Shown one piece after another: positions 51,662 through 59,654 of a stretch of DNA of 64,000 nt (the first letter of the stretch is position 1; the number at the start of each line of letters is the position of its first letter). The DNA lies in contig NZ_JACHMY010000001.1 in the NCBI RefSeq assembly GCF_014205135.1, positions 2,170,001 to 2,234,000 on the forward strand, given 5' to 3'. The DNA is from Kribbella italica. GTDB lineage: Bacteria; Actinomycetota; Actinomycetes; Propionibacteriales; Kribbellaceae. The notes below the pieces were generated by a model, which saw only the letters and a list, made by a program, of their open reading frames with translations, had not been told where the DNA came from and ran no database searches. Both the position numbers and the translations under genes were made by a program.

Positions 51662-54166
51662 TTGGCCAACCGAGGTCGTCGCCAGACCGGAACCGACGCG
51701 CAGCGCGGCGGTTCGTCCGGCGCTTCGCGTGGTGGTTCGACGAGCGGTGGGTCCCGTGGGGGCTCGACCGCGGCTGCGCGCGAGGGAGCCGTCAGTTCCG
51801 GCGGCGCCGCGCGGGGCAGCTCGAACGGCGGGTCCCGGGGAGGATCTGGTGCCGGTTCGCGAGGTCCCTCGGACGGAGCTCGGGGAGGATCCGGCGCCGG
51901 TTCGCGAGGTCCCTCGGACGGAGGCCGCGGCGCATCGGCCAACGCGTCCCGCGGCGGATCGACCGGCGGAGGATCGCGCTCAGGCGGTGGCCGCGGCGGA
52001 GCCTCGCGGGGTTCCGGTGGCGGCTCCCGCGGCAGCGCCGGTGGCTCGTCCCGCGGGTCGGGTGGCGCCTCCCGCGGCGGATCGGGCGGCGGGACGCGGC
52101 GCAAGCGCCGTACCGACGATGCCGACGGCCTGATCCCGGTCCTCGCGCGGGCCGTACGGGAGGTCGAGGCGGCCGTCGAGCGCGGTGCGATCGCGCCCTC
52201 GATCCGGACGAAGTTCCAGGTCATCGGCCTGCTGGTCCGCCAGGAGCGGGCCCAGGTCAACGGCGACGCCACGGCCACCGACGCCTACCGCGCCGAGCAG
52301 CTGCGGCGGCTCGACGGGGTCGCGACGATTCTGGCCAAGACCGCCGCGCGCGAGCCCTCGCTGCTCGCGCTGCTCGCCGAGGACGCGGTGATGTCCGAGG
52401 CGGCCGTCGCGCTGCAGCGCGAGATGCTGCTCGCCGCGGGTCTCGAAGCGCCTGTGGAAAAGCCCAAGCCGGTCGAGCAGCCCATCGAGACCGCGCCGCC
52501 GCGCCAGGTCGTGCCGCAGTCGGTCGTCTCCCGCCAGCTGGCGAACCCGTTCCTCGCTCCCGACTTCTCGGCCGCTCCGCAGAAGGAGGCCAAGCCGCGC
52601 CGCCTGGCCGGCTGGGAGCTGATCGGTCCGCTGCTGCGGTCCTTCGAGCAGGCCGGCGCGTCCGCCAGCATGCACCTGCCCGACCCGTCGTCGCTGAACG
52701 CCGCAGGTGGTCGCGAGCTGATGCTGCACCAGGCGCAGCTGATCGCCTCCGCCTCGGACGGACACCGGACCTTCCTGCTGGCCGACGAGCCCGGTCTGGG
52801 CAAGACGGCGCAGGCGCTGCTCGCCGCCCAGGCGGCGCAGGCCTATCCGCTGCTTGTCGTCGTACCGAACGTGGTCAAGACGAACTGGGCCCGCGAGGCC
52901 GACCTGTGGACGCCGAAGCGCAAGGCGACCGTGATCCAGGGCGACGGCGACACGATCGACGGCTTCGCCGACATCGTCGTGGTGAACTACGAGGTCCTCG
53001 ACCGGCACGTCGGCTGGCTGGTCGACTTCGGCTTCCGCGGCATGGTCGTCGACGAGGCGCACTTCATCAAGAACAAGAAGTCGCACCGCTCGCGCAACGT
53101 GCTGCACCTGTCGGAGCGGATCCGGTCGCGGACCGCGCGGCCGCTGCTGATGGCCCTGACCGGTACGCCGCTGATCAACGACATCGAGGACTTCACCGCG
53201 ATCTGGCAGTACCTGGGCTGGATCGAGGAGCGCTCTCCCGGCGCCGTCCTGATGGAGAAGCTCGAGGAGACCGACCTCACGCCGGCCGACCCCGCGTTCT
53301 ACCCGGCGGCCCGGTCGAGCGTGATCGACATGGGCATCGTCCGCCGTCGCAAGGTCGACGTCGCGGCCGACATCCCCGCCCGCCGGATCGCCAACCTGCC
53401 GGTCGAGCTCGACGGTTCGGTCGGCCGCTCGATCCGCGAGGCCGAGCGCGAGCTGGCCGGGCGCCTGGTCGCGCGGTACCGCCTGGCCCTGGAGACCCGC
53501 AGCTCCGGTGTCGTTGTCGACGGCATCGATCACGCGCTGGTCCACCAGGTCGCCGAGTGGGAACGCACCGAGATGTCGACGGCGAAGACGGGCGAGAACG
53601 TCTTCACGCTCGTCCGGCGGATCGGAAAGGCCAAAGCCGGCCTGGCCGCCGACTACGCCGCCCAGCTGGCGCACAACGTCGGCAAGGTCGTGTACTTCGC
53701 GCGCCACATCGAGGCGATGGACACGGCCGAGGAGCTGTTCGCGGATCGCGGCATCAAGTACGCGTCGATCCGGGGCGACCAGTCCCCCACCGCCCGGCAG
53801 AAGAACATCGACGCGTTCGTCAACGACCCGGACGTCTCGATCGTGGTCTGCTCGCTGCTGACCGCCGGCGTCGGCCTGAACCTCCAGGTCGCGTCGAACG
53901 TCGTACTGGCCGAATTGTCCTGGACCAACGCCGAGCAGACCCAGGCGATCGACCGGGTCCACCGGATCGGCCAGCAGGAGCCCGTCACGGCCTGGCGCGT
54001 CATCGCCGCCCAGACCATCGACACCCGCATCGCCGACCTGATCGACTCGAAGGCCGGGCTGGCGGCCGTCGCCCTGGACGGCGCGGACGCCGACGAGCTC
54101 GCGACCACCGACATCCAGGTCGAGGCGCTGGCGACGCTCCTCACGAACGCGCTCGAAGCCGAGTAG
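51662..54166 (+). CDS. SNF2-type helicase with RG/SG-rich N-terminal tail
   Basis: An 834-residue protein. Residues 1-150 are low complexity, rich in Gly, Ser and Arg (RGGS, SRGG), with a 15-residue tandem duplication near 59-88. A SNF2-type ATPase follows: motif I ADEPGLGKTAQALLAA, motif II VVDEAHFIKN, LTGTPLINDIEDF, and motif VI QAIDRVHRIGQQEP. No Zn or HNH module is visible. The start is TTG 51662, set by a strong GAGGAGG site. Likely role: remodelling DNA or DNA-protein complexes. Confidence 0.87.
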   Translation: MANRGRRQTGTDAQRGGSSGASRGGSTSGGSRGGSTAAAREGAVSSGGAARGSSNGGSRGGSGAGSRGPSDGARGGSGAGSRGPSDGGRGASANASRGGSTGGGSRSGGGRGGASRGSGGGSRGSAGGSSRGSGGASRGGSGGGTRRKRRTDDADGLIPVLARAVREVEAAVERGAIAPSIRTKFQVIGLLVRQERAQVNGDATATDAYRAEQLRRLDGVATILAKTAAREPSLLALLAEDAVMSEAAVALQREMLLAAGLEAPVEKPKPVEQPIETAPPRQVVPQSVVSRQLANPFLAPDFSAAPQKEAKPRRLAGWELIGPLLRSFEQAGASASMHLPDPSSLNAAGGRELMLHQAQLIASASDGHRTFLLADEPGLGKTAQALLAAQAAQAYPLLVVVPNVVKTNWAREADLWTPKRKATVIQGDGDTIDGFADIVVVNYEVLDRHVGWLVDFGFRGMVVDEAHFIKNKKSHRSRNVLHLSERIRSRTARPLLMALTGTPLINDIEDFTAIWQYLGWIEERSPGAVLMEKLEETDLTPADPAFYPAARSSVIDMGIVRRRKVDVAADIPARRIANLPVELDGSVGRSIREAERELAGRLVARYRLALETRSSGVVVDGIDHALVHQVAEWERTEMSTAKTGENVFTLVRRIGKAKAGLAADYAAQLAHNVGKVVYFARHIEAMDTAEELFADRGIKYASIRGDQSPTARQKNIDAFVNDPDVSIVVCSLLTAGVGLNLQVASNVVLAELSWTNAEQTQAIDRVHRIGQQEPVTAWRVIAAQTIDTRIADLIDSKAGLAAVALDGADADELATTDIQVEALATLLTNALEAE
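51837..51926 (+). repeat. 45-bp tandem duplication in helicase tail
   Basis: Two nearly identical 45-base units, each with GCCGGTTCGCGAGGTCCCTC, encode GGSGAGSRGPSDG-type units. In frame. Confidence 0.8.
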
Positions 54167-54685
54167 ACGCCGCGGGCCGGGGCAACGCCTTGGCCCGTAG
54201 CAAGGTGCGCGCACCGAAGTCAACGGCCGGGATCACCGTCGGCTATTCGGCATCTTTATGACCGTTGTCCCACGATGTGGAGTTATTCCGGGGCAGACCG
54301 GTAATAGCCGGCCGGTGTAGACCAATTCGCACCGGCCGCCGCGCCGCACGGCAAATCGGCACCTGACCTGCGCAGACGCAAGTCGTTGCCCTTAGCCCCT
54401 TTTCGTCCTGCCCGGATCAGCAGGAAACCGCCCGGATCGCAAGGAGTTGGGCGGATCCAGAATTTCGAGACTTTTGAGTCCTTTCAACGGTTTAGCCCGC
54501 TGGACCACGGGTAGATCGGGAAAGTCGAAGGACAGAACAGACTCGGGAACTGGATTGGGAGGGAACCCTTGTCAACGCAACACCTGCCGGCATGCGCCGC
54601 CGGCAACCCGGAACACGTGTGGGCCCCGAACGGAACGTTTGCTTTCCTCGAAGAGCCGCCGATTCGGGACAGATAGCGATTTCCG
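54167..54685. other. Intergenic region before the globin/NOS operon
   Basis: 519 bases without a credible gene, AT-richer at 54440-54570. It holds repeated CCCGGATC elements near 54410-54440, a CCGCCC/GGGCGG hairpin, and TGCCGGC/GCCGGCA at 54585-54605. The operon promoter must lie here, but no clear NO- or redox-responsive operator was recognised. Confidence 0.45.
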
Positions 54686-55987
54686 ATGGATGCACAGGCT
54701 CTGCAACGCAGTTGGGACCAGGTCACCGAGCACGGCGAGCAGGTCCCGTTGTACTTCTACTCGCACCTGTTCGTGTCGTACCCCGAAGTGCGGCCGATGT
54801 TCCCGCTGTCGATGGCGAACCAGCGCGACAAGTTCGTCGGTGCCCTCGGCCGCATCGTCAGCCACGCCGACCAGATCGAGCACGACGCGGCCTTCCTGCA
54901 GCACCTGGGCCGCGACCACCGCAAGTACGCCGTCCTGGCGGAGCACTACAACGCCGTCGGCGCCTCGCTCTGCGCGACCCTGATGCACTTCCTGGGGCCG
55001 GAGTGGGACGAGGAGCTCGCCGCGCACTGGACCGCGGCGTACCAGGTGGTCGCGCGGATCATGGTCGAGGCGGCGGAGGACGCGTCGGAGTCCACCCCGG
55101 ACTGGTGGGACGCGGACGTGCTCTCGGCCGAGCGGCGGACCATGGACCTCACGCTGCTGACGGTCCGCCCCCGGCGGCCGTTCCCGTTCCGCCCCGGCCA
55201 GTCGATCTCGATGGAGATCCCGCAACGCCCACGCCAGTGGCGGTACTTCAGCCCCGCCAACGCACCCCGCGCGGACGGCTCGATCGATCTGCACGTCCAG
55301 CAGATCGACGGCGGCCAGGTGAGCCCGACCGTCGTACGGTCGCTGAAGGCGGGTGACACCGTGAAGCTGGGTGCACCGGTCGGCGAGCGACTGACGCTGC
55401 GCGACACCGCGGCGAGGGAACTGCTGCTGGTCGCGGGCGGGACCGGGCTGGCTCCGCTGCTGGCCCTGCTCGAGCAGATCGACGGCGAGTGGCACCGGTC
55501 GGGCAACGGACCCCTCGTCCACCTGCTGCACGGCGTACGGATGCCTTGGCATCTGTACGACCGGCCCCGGCTGCGCGAGCTCGCCAAGACGCGGTCGTGG
55601 TTCGAGTACACCGAGGTCGTCTCGGACGACCCGTCGTACCCGGGGACGCGCGGGAAGGTCGGCACGGTCGCGGCCCGGCAGTTGCTGCACGGGCGGACGG
55701 CGATGGTGTGCGGCGGCCCGCAGATGGTCGCGCACACGCTCGAGCGGCTGGCCGCGGCCGGCATGTCGCCCGAGCACATCAAGTACGAGCACTTCTACTA
55801 CGCGGCCGCGGGCGAGCACGCCGCCGGGCCACCGTTACCAGGGCAGGAGACACCCAGTGAGGACCAGCAAACACCGTCACGGCTCCCCACAGCAGACGCC
55901 GCGGTCGATCCGGGACGAGACCTTCCAGAAGCGGATCCGTGGGCTCGACGCGAGCGAGGTCTACGGGTACCTCGATCGGCTGGCTGA
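54686..55987 (+). CDS. Flavohemoglobin-like globin with FAD/NAD(P)H reductase domain
   Basis: A 433-residue protein. The globin domain (about 1-135) has B10 Tyr in YFYSHLF and proximal His78 in GRDHRKY. A FAD domain follows (PFRPGQSISME, RYFSPANAP) and an NAD(P)H domain (LLVAGGTGLAPLLALLE, MVCGGPQMVAHTL). Such proteins turn NO into nitrate. The last 43 residues lie in the next gene's 5' end and are Pro/Asp/Arg-rich, unlike the family. It leads the DivIVA and NOS operon, so it may also supply electrons to NOS. Confidence 0.9.
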   Translation: MDAQALQRSWDQVTEHGEQVPLYFYSHLFVSYPEVRPMFPLSMANQRDKFVGALGRIVSHADQIEHDAAFLQHLGRDHRKYAVLAEHYNAVGASLCATLMHFLGPEWDEELAAHWTAAYQVVARIMVEAAEDASESTPDWWDADVLSAERRTMDLTLLTVRPRRPFPFRPGQSISMEIPQRPRQWRYFSPANAPRADGSIDLHVQQIDGGQVSPTVVRSLKAGDTVKLGAPVGERLTLRDTAARELLLVAGGTGLAPLLALLEQIDGEWHRSGNGPLVHLLHGVRMPWHLYDRPRLRELAKTRSWFEYTEVVSDDPSYPGTRGKVGTVAARQLLHGRTAMVCGGPQMVAHTLERLAAAGMSPEHIKYEHFYYAAAGEHAAGPPLPGQETPSEDQQTPSRLPTADAAVDPGRDLPEADPWARRERGLRVPRSAG

Positions 55988-56453
55988 CCAGATGCAGGCG
56001 ATGGACCAGGCGCTCGGTGAGAGCCGGTCCAAGAACGAACGCCTCCAGGCCGAGCTGCAGCGCGTACAGGCCGAGCTGGACCAGTACGAGGAAGCCGGCG
56101 ACCGCGTGAACGAGCAGGTCGTGCAGATGTTCAGCCAGGCCCAGCTCGTGGTCGAGGAGATGGTCCAGGACGTCAGCCGGGACGCGCGCGAGCGGATCGG
56201 CCAGGCGCGCGAGCACGAGCGCAGGATCGTCGCCGAGGCGATGGACACGGCCGGGCAGCAGGTCCGCTCGTACGCGCAAACGGCCCAGGTGCAGATGCAG
56301 ACGATCGTGAACTCGTTCGCGACCGAGGTCGAGCACCTCGGCGACACGACGACACCGCCGCCGCCCGTCGAGCCGACGCCCGGTTCGTTCTTCGACGACA
56401 CGGATTCGCACACCCGTTTTCGCAACGGGCGCGGTCCGGGTACTCCAGGCTAG
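55857..56453 (+). CDS. DivIVA-domain coiled-coil protein
   Basis: A 198-residue protein. It starts with a DivIVA-type membrane-targeting segment (RDETFQKRIRGLDASEVYGYLDRLADQM), followed by a long coiled coil (about 50-150) and a Pro-rich tail. DivIVA proteins mark curved or polar membrane and recruit partners. GTG 55857 has GGAGA upstream, and no later start keeps the domain, so the 131-base overlap with the globin gene is real. NOS starts nine bases after its stop. Confidence 0.88.
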   Translation: MRTSKHRHGSPQQTPRSIRDETFQKRIRGLDASEVYGYLDRLADQMQAMDQALGESRSKNERLQAELQRVQAELDQYEEAGDRVNEQVVQMFSQAQLVVEEMVQDVSRDARERIGQAREHERRIVAEAMDTAGQQVRSYAQTAQVQMQTIVNSFATEVEHLGDTTTPPPPVEPTPGSFFDDTDSHTRFRNGRGPGTPG

Positions 56454-56462
56454 GACCGGGCC

Positions 56463-57944
56463 GTGAGACCCGCACAGCACCGCCCCCTTGTGGTTCTCCT
56501 CCTCGCAGTGGCCGGACTGGCCGCTGCCCTTGATTGGACTGGCATCTCAGCGTTCGTCGTACTGGCACTCGTTCTGTTCCTCTTCATCTGCACCCCTCAG
56601 CTCGTCGGTGCCGAACGCCTGCTCCAAGTCGGAGACCGCCCGTGGCACAAGGCCCCCCGCTCCGGCCGCCGCGCGTCGCCGGGCCCCGGCAGAGTCCAGG
56701 CAAGACCCGTCCATCCCGTACGCCGACCCGACGCCGAAGCGCCTCCGCCTCCCGCACCTCGCTGCCCGGCCCACGCTCAAGCCCCCGCCCCGATCACCGC
56801 TCCGCCCCTGCGCACCCCAGAATCCGACGACATAAAAGCCGCAGCCCAAGAATTCCTAGAGCTCTTCGCCGCCGAGAATCCCCGAGCCGACCGCATAGGC
56901 CCCCGCATCGCCGCAGCCATGCGGGAGATCGATCTCACCGGCACCTACTGGCACACCCCCGAAGAGCTCGCCTTCGGCGCCAGGGTCGCCTGGCGCAACA
57001 ACGCCCGCTGCATTGGCCGCCTCTACTGGCGCAGCCTCCAGGTCCGCGACCTCCGCACAGTCGGCGACGCCGCCTCCGTAGCAGCCCACTGCTTCGACCA
57101 TCTCCAAGCCGCCCACAACGGCGGCAAGATCCGCCCGATGATCACCATCTTCGCCCCCGAAACCCCTGGGAAGCCCGCCCCCAGAATCTGGAACGAACAG
57201 CTAATCCGCTACGCCGGCTACAACCAGCCCGACGGCCGAGTCCTAGGCGATCCCCGCTACCGCGCCCTAACCACCGAACTGATCCGCCGAGGCTGGCAGC
57301 CCCCCGCTGTCCCAGGAGCCTTCGACGTACTCCCCCTAGTCGTAGAAACCCCCGACGAGGGCCCCCAACTCTTCAAACTCCCCGCAACCGCAATCCACGA
57401 AGTCCCTCTCGAACACCCCGACCTCCCCTGGTTCGCCGACCTGAACCTCCGCTGGCACGCCGTACCGGTCATCAGCAACAACCGCCTGGACATCGGCGGC
57501 ATCTCGTACCCCGCCGCCCCCTTCAACGGCTGGTACATGGGCACCGAAATCGGAGCCCGCAACCTGGGCGACGAAGACCGCTACGCCCTGGTTCCCGAGG
57601 TAGCCCAACGCCTAGGCCTCGACACCTCAACCGAAGCCACCCTCTGGCGAGACCGAGCCCTGGTCGAACTCAACCGAGCCGTCCTCCACTCCTTCCACTC
57701 CAACGGCATCAGCATCACCGACCACCACACAGAATCCCGCCGCTTCCTCGTCCACCTCGACCGAGAACAACGAGCCGGCCGCCACTGCCCCACCGACTGG
57801 ACCTGGATCGTCCCACCCATGTCCGGCTCCCAGACCCCGGTCTTCCACCGCCACTACGACAACGAAGACCAGGTCCCCAACTTCTTCACCGACAACGACA
57901 CCGTCTCCCGAGCTGTCCGAGGCAGCCCCCCGGCCTTCCTCTGA
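56463..57944 (+). CDS. nos: Nitric oxide synthase oxygenase with N-terminal membrane anchor
   Basis: A 493-residue protein. Residues 1-45 form two hydrophobic helices (VVLLLAVAGLAAAL and AFVVLALVLFLFI). A Pro/Arg-rich linker (about 60-120) leads into the NOS oxygenase domain (about 123-493). The heme thiolate is Cys183 in WRNNARCIGR, the arginine-binding Glu362 is in GWYMGTEIG, and pterin/heme contacts are in DWTWIVPPMSGS. No reductase domain. It oxidises arginine to citrulline and NO. The GTG start lies nine bases after divIVA. Codons CTA, GTA and ATA become frequent only in the oxygenase part. Confidence 0.88.
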   Translation: MRPAQHRPLVVLLLAVAGLAAALDWTGISAFVVLALVLFLFICTPQLVGAERLLQVGDRPWHKAPRSGRRASPGPGRVQARPVHPVRRPDAEAPPPPAPRCPAHAQAPAPITAPPLRTPESDDIKAAAQEFLELFAAENPRADRIGPRIAAAMREIDLTGTYWHTPEELAFGARVAWRNNARCIGRLYWRSLQVRDLRTVGDAASVAAHCFDHLQAAHNGGKIRPMITIFAPETPGKPAPRIWNEQLIRYAGYNQPDGRVLGDPRYRALTTELIRRGWQPPAVPGAFDVLPLVVETPDEGPQLFKLPATAIHEVPLEHPDLPWFADLNLRWHAVPVISNNRLDIGGISYPAAPFNGWYMGTEIGARNLGDEDRYALVPEVAQRLGLDTSTEATLWRDRALVELNRAVLHSFHSNGISITDHHTESRRFLVHLDREQRAGRHCPTDWTWIVPPMSGSQTPVFHRHYDNEDQVPNFFTDNDTVSRAVRGSPPAFL

Positions 57945-57948
57945 AGCC

Positions 57949-57990
57949 CGCCGGCTCGTGGTGAACCACATCGCAGCACCCGAGCCGGCG
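57949..57990 (+). terminator. Hairpin after the NOS gene
   Basis: CGCCGGCTCG and CGAGCCGGCG form a 10-bp stem, with an inner GTGG/CCAC hairpin. It directly follows the NOS stop and precedes the RidA promoter. No T-run. Confidence 0.6.
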
Positions 57991-58030
57991 GCGCTACGCT
58001 GCCCGAGAGCGCGAGACCAGGAGGCCGGTC

Positions 58031-58411
58031 ATGCCACGACAAGTCATCACGACTCCGAACGCACCCGCGTCGCCGCTCTACAGCCAGGACGTCAAGGCCG
58101 GACCTCATCTGATCCTCTCCGGCATCGTCGGGATGGAGCCACACACCGGCAAGCTCGCCGGAGACTCAATCCAAGCCCAGACCAGACAGGCCTTCAGCAA
58201 CTGCCAGGCCATCCTCCAAGCCGGCGAGGCCGACCTGGACGACGTCCTCGAGGTAGGCATCCTACTCACCGACCCCACCGACTTCGCCGGTCTGAACGAG
58301 GAATACACCCGCTGGTTCCCCACCGACCCACCAGCCCGCTACGTCACCAAACTCGGCGTCGACCTCCCCGGCCTCCGCGTCTCGATCCGCACGACCGCCT
58401 ACGTCGACTAA
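58031..58411 (+). CDS. RidA-family imine deaminase-like protein
   Basis: A 126-residue Rid/YjgF protein. It has the family opening NAPASPLYSQDVKAGPHLILSGIVG, RQAFSNCQAIL, and the end RVSIRTTAYVD. The family hydrolyses reactive enamine/imine products of PLP enzymes; the conserved Arg is present near ARYVTKLGVD, which is altered, so activity is not certain. AGGAGG precedes the ATG. TACGCT upstream is a possible -10. It overlaps the convergent EcsC stop by four bases. Confidence 0.87.
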   Translation: MPRQVITTPNAPASPLYSQDVKAGPHLILSGIVGMEPHTGKLAGDSIQAQTRQAFSNCQAILQAGEADLDDVLEVGILLTDPTDFAGLNEEYTRWFPTDPPARYVTKLGVDLPGLRVSIRTTAYVD

Positions 58412-59466
58412 GCCTCCCAAGCTTTCCATTTGAACCGCACGCCCGAGATGGGCACTAGCTGTCCGGAGGCATCCCGCTCGGCGTCGAGCACCGCCATGAC
58501 GTCCACTGCGGCCTCTCCGGCAGCATCATCGTTCTCCGGGGAGGGGGAGCGGGGCATCCATTCCTCTGGGTCGATTCCGTAGGTCTCCGACAGCGTTCGG
58601 AGGCGGTAGACCGCCTGAGCGCGGCGGAAGGTCCGCTCGGTCAGACTGGCGCTGAGCGCCGCGTTCAACCCGACGCCCACGAAGGGCACCGTCTGCGCAA
58701 GCTTCTTCTGAGTGAGTCGCAGGCCGAGGATCTGGTAGACCTTGCCGATCGCGCGAACGAGAAGGTGCTCGTTCAACTGCTTCCACGTCGCTTGACGCAT
58801 CATCTGCTGGGTCAACCGCGACAGCGCCGCAAGAGCCTGCGTCTTCGCACCCAACGAGCCTGCTACCCCGAGCGAGAGAACGCCCATCGCGAACAGTTCC
58901 TCGTCCGGGAGCCGGACGTCGTATCCGTAGCCAGATGCCACCGCGCCGATGGTGCGTCCCATCATCGCCATCGAGGCCACTGCGTCGGCGGCCACTGCTC
59001 CGATCGCCACTGCTGCCGTAGTACCAGCAGTGACCGTCGTGGCCACCTCCGCTCCGGTGACGGCCAATGCTGTCGCCGCGCCTTGTCCGGCCGACCCCAG
59101 GGTGTAGCCAAACCTCGGCGGCATCATCGTGTCGCGCGACTCGAGCGGCAATTCCCGGATCTGCTCATAGGTTCCGATCTCGGGGTACTTCTGGGCATAG
59201 CGCTTCACGACCGAGGCAGGCCGGGTGCTGCGAAGCGCGGGCTGGAAGGTCAGCGCAAGCGTTCCCTCGAACGCTCTGTTCACGATCTCCCTCGCGGATT
59301 CCGCCCCAGGAAGGTCGCCGACCTTGCCAGCAACCCAGGACGCGGTTGACGAGAGCCGTTCCCGGACCTTCCTCGAAACAACCGTTTGGCGCGGCGACTC
59401 GTGAAGCAGATCGAGCGAGCGCTGCCAGGCCGCCCGCTCGTACGGCGTCATCTCCTCGAAACCCAC
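58408..59466 (-). CDS. EcsC-family protein
   Basis: A 352-residue protein with the EcsC domain. It starts MTPYERAAWQRSLDLLHE and has a long Ala/Gly/Thr-rich amphipathic segment (ALAVTGAEVATTVTAGTTAAVAIGAV) and GKVYQILGLRLTQKKLAQTVPFVGVGLNAAL. EcsC proteins are linked to membrane or lipid processes but have no settled function. Codon use is less GC-biased than in neighbours, suggesting later acquisition. GGGAGG precedes the GTG. Confidence 0.85.
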   Translation of the reverse strand: MGFEEMTPYERAAWQRSLDLLHESPRQTVVSRKVRERLSSTASWVAGKVGDLPGAESAREIVNRAFEGTLALTFQPALRSTRPASVVKRYAQKYPEIGTYEQIRELPLESRDTMMPPRFGYTLGSAGQGAATALAVTGAEVATTVTAGTTAAVAIGAVAADAVASMAMMGRTIGAVASGYGYDVRLPDEELFAMGVLSLGVAGSLGAKTQALAALSRLTQQMMRQATWKQLNEHLLVRAIGKVYQILGLRLTQKKLAQTVPFVGVGLNAALSASLTERTFRRAQAVYRLRTLSETYGIDPEEWMPRSPSPENDDAAGEAAVDVMAVLDAERDASGQLVPISGVRFKWKAWEA

Positions 59467-59654
59467 TGGGCCTCCCCTCGAGGCCCCGCGAGTCCCCCCT
59501 CGCCGGCGCCGCCGAACAGGCTACACGGACCATTCGGCGCGAAGGTGCCTGCCAGCCAACTGCCTGGCCGCACCCAAACGCCGACAGCAACCAGGCACTC
59601 ACCAATCTATCTGTGCTTTGGTCTTTGCATTTCAGTTCTGTTTTGTTTGCTCTC

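Noticed and set aside
51980-54223. Minus-strand open frame of over 700 codons under the SNF2 helicase
   Set aside because: The plus-strand frame holds complete helicase motifs; the minus frame has no recognisable domain.
54167-54685. Riboswitch (c-di-AMP or cobalamin type) before the globin operon
   Set aside because: Hairpins are present but none of the conserved core sequences of those classes could be found.
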